Shown here piece by piece: positions 57,560 through 64,000 of a stretch of 64,000 nucleotides of DNA. This DNA comes from Liquidambar formosana (lineage: Eukaryota > Streptophyta > Magnoliopsida > Saxifragales > Altingiaceae), in the NCBI GenBank assembly GCA_039720395.1, contig CM077822.1, positions 17,563,043 through 17,627,042 of the forward strand. The letters run 5' to 3'. Made by a program: the position numbers and the translations under genes. The notes under the pieces are model-generated. The model had not been told where the DNA came from. It searched no databases and saw only the letters and a program-made list of their open reading frames with translations. Within the stretch, counting starts at the first letter, position 1. Every line of letters starts with the position of its first letter.

Positions 57560-58915
57560 TCAAGATGGTATGTCCATACCGGGGTATACTTGGGTGCATA
57601 GCGAGTTGCGATACAAGGGAAGACTTGTTGTGAGTCCTACGTCCCTGCTGCGTAGCCAACTCCTACAAGAGTACCATGATAGCCCTATAGGTGGGCATTC
57701 TGGAGCTCACAAGACCCTCAAACACTTAGCAAGAGTTTTTTATTGGTCGAGAATGCGGGCAGATGTTAGGAAGTTTGTTGCAGAGTGTGATGTTTGCCAA
57801 CTAAACAAGGGAGAAAATGTAGTTTACCCAAGGTTGTTACAACCCCTACAAATACCAAAGCGAATTTGGACTGAAATCTCCATGGATTTTATTGATGGAC
57901 TTCCTTCTTCACATGGAAAGGACTCCATTATGGTTGTTGTTGATAGAATGAGCAAATATGCTCATTTTATTATTCTTTCCCACCCTTACTCAGCTACTAT
58001 AGTTGCTCAAGCATTTGTGGATAACATCTTTAAATTATACAGAATGCCAATCTCTATTGTCACTGATCGAGACAAGGTGTTCATTAGCATGTTTTGGCAA
58101 GAATTTTTCATATTGCAGGGGACCAAGCTACAAATGAGCACATCTTACCATCCGTAAACAGATGGCCAAACAGAGGTTGTCAACCAAAGCCTGGAGACGT
58201 ACTTGTGTTGCTTTGCAGGAGAGCAACCAAAATAGTGGGTTCACTGGTTGTCTTTGGAAGAATGGTGGTACAACATCTTAATACATGCTTCAACTAGCAT
58301 GACACTATATAAAGTTGTTTATGGGTAGCCCCCTCCTATTCTCACCATGTACACCTCAGGAAGCACTTTAGTAGAAGCTGTAGCCATAGAGTTGCAAAGC
58401 TATGATGAAATTATGTAGCTTCTTCGTGAAAATTTACAGTGGGCACAACATCAGATAAAGTATCAAGCTGACCGCCACCGCACTGAGCATGAATTTCAGG
58501 TTGGAGATTTTGTTTACCTTCGCCTCCAACCATACAAGCAAACGTCCGTGTCTGTTCGAGGTTCCACCAAACTATCTCCTCGATTTTATGGTCCATTCCT
58601 AGTAATTCAGCGAGTTGGCTTAGTAGCTTATAAATTAGCATTACCGAAACTATACGTATACATCCAGTCTTTCATGTTTCTAAACTGAAGAAGAAATTGG
58701 GGCAATATGCCATGACACTTAGTTCTCTGCCTCTTCTTAATGACAATGGCGAGGTGCACTTTAAGCCTATAGCTATTGTCAACCGTTGGATAATTAATCG
58801 GAAAAACCAAGCAGTGATAGAAGTATTGGTGCAGTGGTCGAACATGGGTCCAGAAGATGCTACCTAGGAGATATGGCAAAAACTTCAAGAACATTTTCCA
58901 GATTTTGAACCTTGA
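57560..58915 (+). pseudogene. Reina integrase with C-terminal chromodomain-like tail
   Basis: HHCC zinc region (EYHDSPIGGHSGAHKTLKH; CDVCQLNK), catalytic Asp in MDFIDGLPSS, Asp in VTDRDKVFIS, Glu in TDGQTEVVNQ after a CAA-to-TAA stop (58156-58158). The tail KLSPRFYGPFLVIQRVGLVA changes frame near 58650, then reads VSKLKKKLGQ and a W-x-N-M-G-P-E-D-A-T segment ending HFPDFEP. Confidence 0.85.
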
Positions 58916-58945
58916 GGACAAGGATCTTTGCGATAGGGATGGGAA

Positions 58946-59303
58946 TGTTACACACATAGAGGCATAGATTTAGGAAGGAAATTGAGAGAGTAATTATGGT
59001 CAGATTTTGAAAAAGGAATTCAGATCTTGAGAGGAAATTACTATAAATTTGTGGGATTGGAGAATTAAATTGCTAATTTAAGGGCTAGATTTTAGGAGGG
59101 AATTGTTGTAGACTTTATGGCTGAGATCATTAAGTTTCCTAGTTTAGTTAAGGGTTGAGTCAATAAATAGGGGCTGTATTCAATGAGAAGTTATGAATGA
59201 AAAACCATCCTTTTTCCTATGTTGAAATAGAGGTTCCCCCCGAAAAGAGGAATTTGGCTTGTTTTCTACCATTCTTCTTCCTCAATAGGGCTTGAACCTA
59301 TCA
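58946..59303 (+). repeat. 3' LTR of the Reina element
   Basis: Starts TGTTACACACATAGAGGCAT and ends GAACCTATCA. DDB1 exon sequence resumes at the next base. Confidence 0.88.
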
Positions 59304-60074
59304 GAATGACTCTATCAAATCCCCATCGAAGAAATTTTAACTGCCCGGTACATTCTAATATTTGGTGGTGGTGTCTATGAGGAATGACCGCCAATCCTCG
59401 TAGCTCAACCTCCTACACCCTTTAGCTCATTATTGCCTTCATCCTCACCATTTTCTTTCCTCAAATTCAACTGAAGATCCTCTAAGAATCGGCACTACTC
59501 ATGAGCAAGTGAGGCGATGACCCCAATCATTTCACTATCAGTCCTAAATATGATAGTTGGCATATCAAAATCTGGACAGCATACTGCAGCATCAGCAAGG
59601 AACCCTGATGGAACCGGTTGACAACCCCTCTAAGGTGGTACCAGCCAACTATCTGAAGACGATTAGTCACAACCAATTTATTCACCTCATAGCAAAAGTC
59701 ACCATAACTTGCATCCATCAAAATATCGAAGACTTTATCAATAGCACCTTCAGGATTCTTCCGGAGGGTGACAATGTTACAATAGTCTCTGGCATAAATG
59801 TAATATTTTTCATCAAGCATCTCAAGTGCTAACAAATGCTGATCACGGAAGAAATGGGCTTGCCGCTCAATAACACCAACACCTTTATCATGCTGAAGAA
59901 AAAGTTGAAAAATCAAGCTTTAATTAGCAAGAAATTAGAAATAATTATATATAGAGCATATACTAACTCCACAAAAACAAACTTGTATCTTTAAACACTC
60001 TGCTCATGTCAATATTTCTTGTCATTGCGGGCCAAAATGACAAAACTTGCCCACATAAAAATTGCTTTTAAAAT

Positions 60075-62530
60075 ACTAGAGATAGAGTTGATTCGATTGT
60101 TGGTTTTTATTATTCTCTTTTTCAAGAAGATATTCTAATGAAACCATTAATGGATAGGATAGAGCTCGGTGCTATTAGTAAGGCTGAGGTTGATTGGTTG
60201 GAGAGTCCTTGGGGGGAAGAGGAAGTGTGGGAGGTTGTCAAAAGTATGAATGGTGACAAAGCTCCGGGCTCGGATAGATTTACCATGGCTTTTTACCAAA
60301 ATGTTGGGTGGTGATTAAGAAAGATCTACTAGATTTATTACGGGAATTTTATGTGGAGGGGTCTTTTGAATATAGTCTTAATGCTACCTTTGTTGCTCTT
60401 ATCCCAAAGAAGGAAATGCCTGCGACATTCATGATTATCGTCCTATCAATTTAGTGGGAAGTGTTTACAAGATTATCTCTAAACTTATGGCAGATAGGCT
60501 GAAAAGGGTTGTAGGGAAGGTAGTTTCCCCATCCCAAAATGCTTTTGTGGGTGGTAGACAGATCCTAGATGCTGTGCTGATTGCTAATGAATGTGTTGAC
60601 TCGTGTTTGAAAGGGGTTTTCTGGGTGTTATTTGTAAGTTGGATATTGAAAAGGCGTATGATCATGTTAACTGGAATATCTTACTTTACCTTCTAAAGAG
60701 GATGGGGTTTAGGGATAAGTGGAGAAAGTGGATTCATATGTGTATTTCCTCTGCTTCCTTTTCCATGATGATTAATGGTAGTCCGCATGGATTCTTTAGG
60801 AGCTCCAGGGGGTTGCGTCAAGGAGACTTTCTTTCCCTTTTTCATTTTATTGTGGTTATAGAAGCTTTCAACAGAATGTAGGGTCGTGCTATGGAGGGTC
60901 ACTTCTTGAAGGGCTTTGATGTTAATGTTAGGGATAAGGGAGGAGGTTTTATTTCCCATTTGTTATATGCTGATGACACTATTATTTTTTGTGATGCTTC
61001 TCAATCCCAACTTCAATATCTCAGGAGTGTTTTTCTTTGTTTTAAAGCTATTTCAAGGTTAAAAATTAATTTGAGGAAGAGTGAGCTTATTAGAGTTGGG
61101 AGTGGGGTAGATTAGGAGGCTATCACTGCAATTCTTGATTATAGAGTTGGGACTTCACCAAATTCCTATCTTGGTTTGCCTTTAGGGGCTAACTTTAATA
61201 GTTCTTTGATTTAGGCTTCATTTATTGAGAGGTTTGAGAAAAAAGCTTAGTAGATGGAAGAAAGGTTATTTTTTGAAAAGGGCTAAAGTTACACTGATCA
61301 AAAGCACTTTATCAAGCATACCGATGTACCTCATGTCTTTGTTCAAGATCCCTATTGTGGTGGCCAATAGATTGGAGAAGCTTCAAAGGGATTTTTTATG
61401 GGAAGGGTTGAGAGGTGATAAAAAATTTCACTTGGTGGACTGGAAGTCTATTTGCTTGCCTAAAGTGGTTGGTGGGTTGGGATTTAGGAATCTGAATATA
61501 ATGAACAAAGCTTTGTAGGGAAAGTGGCTTTGGAGATTTTCTATTGAAAAAGAAGCCCTTTGGAAAAGGTTGTGGAGTAGAAGCTTGGACTGGATGATAG
61601 TAATTGGAGAACTAGGGAGGTTAGGAGTTCTTATGGGCTGGGTGTGTGGAAATATATTAGCAAAGGATGGAAGGATTTTGAGAAAGGGGTTTACTTTAAG
61701 ATTGGTGAGGGCAATTCGATCAAGTTTTGGGATGATGTGTGGTGTGGGGATCTTCCTCTTAAAGAGGAGTTCCCTACCCTATATAATTTATCGTTGAATA
61801 AGGATGCTTGGGTGACTAATTTTTTGGTTTTGGCTAATGATTCTCATTCTTAGGATGTTGCTTTTGGGAGAAATGTCCAAGACTGGGAGCTTGATGATGT
61901 TTTTGCATTTTAGGGGAAGATTTATGATTCCTAAGTTAATAGGGAGGGAGGAGGATCGCATGATGTGGAAGGGAGGTAATAGGGGCTTTTTCAGTGAAAT
62001 CTTTTTTTCGATCCTTAGTTGAGACGAATGGAGCTAGGTTCTCTACCTCAAGAATCTGGGTGGCTTATGTTCCCTCTAAATTTTATTTTGTTTACTTGGT
62101 TAGCATGTTAGGGGAAATGCCTCACTATTGATAACCTTCGAGGAGAGGTTTTCATTTAGCTAACAGGTGTATGCTTTGCAAGACTGAGAGGGAGACAGTG
62201 GAGCATTTGCTAATCCATTGTGAATTCACCTACCAACTCTGTTCTGTTTACAAGTATTTGGGATGCAGTGGGTCATGCCGAAGGGAATGCTTACTGTAGT
62301 GGATTCTTGGAGATGTAGGAGCCGTAAGAAAGAGGCTTTACGGGTTTGGAATATAGTTTCCTCATGTCATTTTTTGAGCTGCTTGGACTGAGCATAACAA
62401 TAGGACTTCTAATGATTTAGAGACTACAGTGATAGATTTAAAAGCACATAAAGAATGATAACTATTGCTGATGTATAGGTTGCTGGGGTGTACCTGTAGG
62501 TTGGTTAACGTGCATCTTTTTCTTTGATGA
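60075..62530 (+). mobile_element. L1-type LINE, 5'-truncated, inside a DDB1 intron
   Basis: Frame fragments: [19 protein letters not shown] (60245), [20 protein letters not shown] (60430), [31 protein letters not shown] (60640), RGLRQGD (60808), LLYADDTIIF with YADD at 60966-60977, KSTLSSIPMYLMSLFKIP (61299) and a zf-RVT end (CMLCKTERETVEHLLIHCEF, about 62170). The endonuclease part is missing. Stops and frameshifts are frequent. It sits between the DDB1 splice donor at 62538 and acceptor at 59893. Exact ends and target duplication were not resolved. Confidence 0.85.
60430..61520 (+). pseudogene. LINE reverse transcriptase, broken
   Basis: Non-LTR RT fingers and palm as listed for the parent LINE. 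Frames change at about 60600 and 61225, with in-frame stops at about 60879, 61113 and 61516. The YADD catalytic pair is intact, but the protein is not producible. Confidence 0.85.
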
Positions 62531-63680
62531 AGAGTCACCTAGTATCTTAACAAGTTAATGTACTCCTGCGAATCACCAACGACGATGAAATCTCCACGAC
62601 TTTGTACACACAGAACGTGTTCAAATCCACTATGCCCACATTCAAACTACAACTCATGGTTACCACCATCAGTAGGCACCCAGTTGTACAATTGAATTTC
62701 TCGATTGGTTACAGTAAGCAATTTGCCATTGAAGGCATTCAAAGAGTTGATGCCTACCTCAGTTTCTTTCTCTGCAATTAGCTTTAACATTCCATCTTCA
62801 ACTATGAAAACAAGTATTCGGCCCTGCAGTTGTTCATCAAAGAAAGCCAAAAAAATATCTGGATAAGATCATTTTCAAATTAAGTTCTCAATCAAAAATG
62901 AAAATTTCTTGGCTAAGAAAAATATAAGTGTATAAAGTATACTGGACAACAATGTACAGGACAGGCGATCATCATCTAGAAGAATTCAGTCAATAGTTTT
63001 TGTTGAGTGGGAGCAGGGGATGAAATTCAACGGCATAGCTTTTAAGCCCGTCTGATTTTATGATTCCTTAAGATAGTATACATATAATATCTTCAATTAA
63101 TCAATATTTACTCTTTCAATAGGAGATTATCATTTGGAACCCAACTAGTGGGTAGACATAACACCCCTAACCCCAGGCGGCCTCTATTTCTGAACCTTTT
63201 CCAGTTCAGATATTCATTTATTCTACAAGTAATATTTGACAATAAATGAACAAATATACACAAAAACGCTTACCTTGGTACATTTGTGGGGGTTTGCAGT
63301 CCCAACACAATAATATACATTAGGATCATTGTTAAAGGAGCAGCTAAATATGCAGCAACCACACTCCAATGCGATAAGTTGGTAAGTTGATAGGAATTCA
63401 AAAGTTTGGTCATCCAACAACTGGATGAAGTCCATTTCAATTTTTTTTTCCTTGTCAACAAGTACCACGAACTTAAAACGGGCAAGTTCTAGGATGGCCA
63501 ATCAGATAACTGTTAACTATAAATAGCCAAGGTCCGAGAATGCTCCTGATGACAGATATGGCATGGATGCATCCTAGGCGAAAGTGGGATGGACTAGATG
63601 TAAAGCTTCTGAATATCATCCATGGTACCAATTGAAAGCTTACCTTCTTTTGTAATCACAAGGCTATTGACCATTATACA

Positions 63681-64000
63681 AAGGTTAAAAACCACAAGTC
63701 AAGCTACATTTCAGATATTTTGATACACCACATAAGAATAAAAACTACATTTCTCTTATCTTTTATTTCTTTTTTAATAAAAAAATCTAATATAATTTAT
63801 GCTAATTTGGGACCTTTCTTTTTTACTGGGTAAAAAAAGGTAGGAGGGAGCAATCAAAGTGGTTTACCTTACTTGGGCGTGATCATAGCAGCATCCTTAC
63901 CTACTGGGAACCAATGACAGGAGGGACTGAGACAAACTGCAAAGCAGGGGACCATAGGTACTCCCTCGAGCCAGTTGAGCCATAGCCTGATCCAGCCTCA
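63681..64000. other. No gene recognised at the right edge
   Basis: Probably intron of the DDB1 copy on its upstream side, or unrelated sequence. A less AT-rich stretch at 63880-64000 is open on the minus strand but matches no part of DDB1 that I can recognise. Confidence 0.35.

Larger units (their letters stand above)
54153..59303 (+). mobile_element. Reina-type Gypsy (chromovirus) retrotransposon, full-length but decayed
   Basis: LTRs 54153-54511 and 58946-59303 (359 and 358 bp, TGTTACACAC...CTATCA, first base of the left copy mutated). A degenerate Met-type PBS (TTGTATCAAAGC) follows the left LTR and a purine-rich tract (GATAGGGATGGGAA) precedes the right. Gag, protease, RT, RNase H and integrase are in order, with more than ten stops. 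It splits a DDB1 exon in register (ESF | LDL). No 5-bp target duplication is visible. The coding pattern (GHRC Gag motif, YKQTSVSVRGSTKLSPRFYG) fits Reina. Confidence 0.88.
54048..63680 (-). pseudogene. DDB1: DDB1 (UV-damaged DNA-binding protein 1) pseudogene, C-terminal half, broken by a Reina element and a LINE
   Basis: Minus-strand exons match DDB1, the WD40-type adaptor of CUL4 E3 ligases. Segments in order: KEGKLSIGTMDDIQKL (about 63660-63600), FIQLLDDQTFEFLSTYQL and NVYYCVGTA (63430-63275), donor GTAAGC at 63267, acceptor CTGCAG then GRILVFIVEDGMLKLIAEKE and SLNAFNGKLL and RGDFIVVGD (62823-62539), donor GTGACT, acceptor TTCTTCAG then GVIERQA...RKNPEGAID and VNRFHQGSL and MIGVIASLA (59892-59400), NFFDGDLIESF (to 59304), then LDLSRNR and VEDLCKRVTVLRKLHS-stop (54152-54048). 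Introns are retained, so it is a duplicated gene, not a retrocopy. Stops and frameshifts occur in several exons. Upstream exons would lie beyond 64000. Confidence 0.85.

Noticed and set aside
1..64000. CRISPR arrays, bacterial operons, ribosome-binding sites, phage or plasmid functions
   Set aside because: Nothing of this kind is present; introns, LINEs and plant LTR elements show this is plant nuclear DNA. The TA and GA repeats are microsatellites, not spaced arrays.

Overview
This is AT-rich nuclear DNA from a flowering plant, almost certainly a eudicot. The evidence is an S-protein homologue, a cysteine-rich defensin-like gene with its intron after the signal-peptide codons, glycine-rich secreted proteins, short GT-AG introns, and plant lineages of Copia, Tekay, Tat/Ogre, Reina, L1, MULE, hAT, Stowaway and Helitron elements. 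No bacterial operon, rRNA or tRNA gene or CRISPR array was seen. The species cannot be fixed from the sequence.

Left part (1-34 kb). A Copia remnant opens the window (1-1010). A family of long-hairpin MITEs follows (1801-2212, 2307-2585). Next is an intact S-protein homologue (3565-3960) with a tandem copy that has lost both its start and its reading frame (4483-4881). Two Helitrons and a palindrome occupy 7.1-10.2 kb. From 10.9 to 16.4 kb a segment is present twice; the second copy was hit by a MITE and then, exactly at the MITE/target-site junction, by a Pack-MULE carrying a carboxylesterase exon fragment. Host genes in the low-repeat stretches are two secreted glycine-rich proteins (17788-18495 +; 22348-22875 -), a defensin-like peptide split by one intron (30365-30900) and a three-exon LEA-like protein with an organelle-type N-terminus (32161-33119). 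MITEs, two hAT elements, a 3.2-kb TIR element and a 5'-truncated LINE lie between them.

Right part (35-64 kb). A second hAT (35106-36031) and a PPR gene relic (37440-38445) lead into a 15-kb Tekay-type Gypsy element on the minus strand (38552-53603, target duplication CTAAG, LTRs of about 2.7 kb). It carries a deleted Tat/Ogre-type element inside (about 42861-48152). The deletion fused Tat Gag in frame to the Tekay RNase H tail. Each Tekay LTR later took a different insertion into the same TA microsatellite: a MITE on the left, a Helitron on the right. From 54.0 kb to about 63.7 kb the window holds a decayed but intron-containing minus-strand copy of DDB1. Its last exon is split by a Reina-type retrotransposon (54153-59303) and one intron is filled by an L1-type LINE (about 60075-62530).

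No previously undescribed multi-gene system was recognised. The distinctive content is the ordered nesting of elements, the captured and fused reading frames, and small secreted-peptide genes that plain ORF calling misses.
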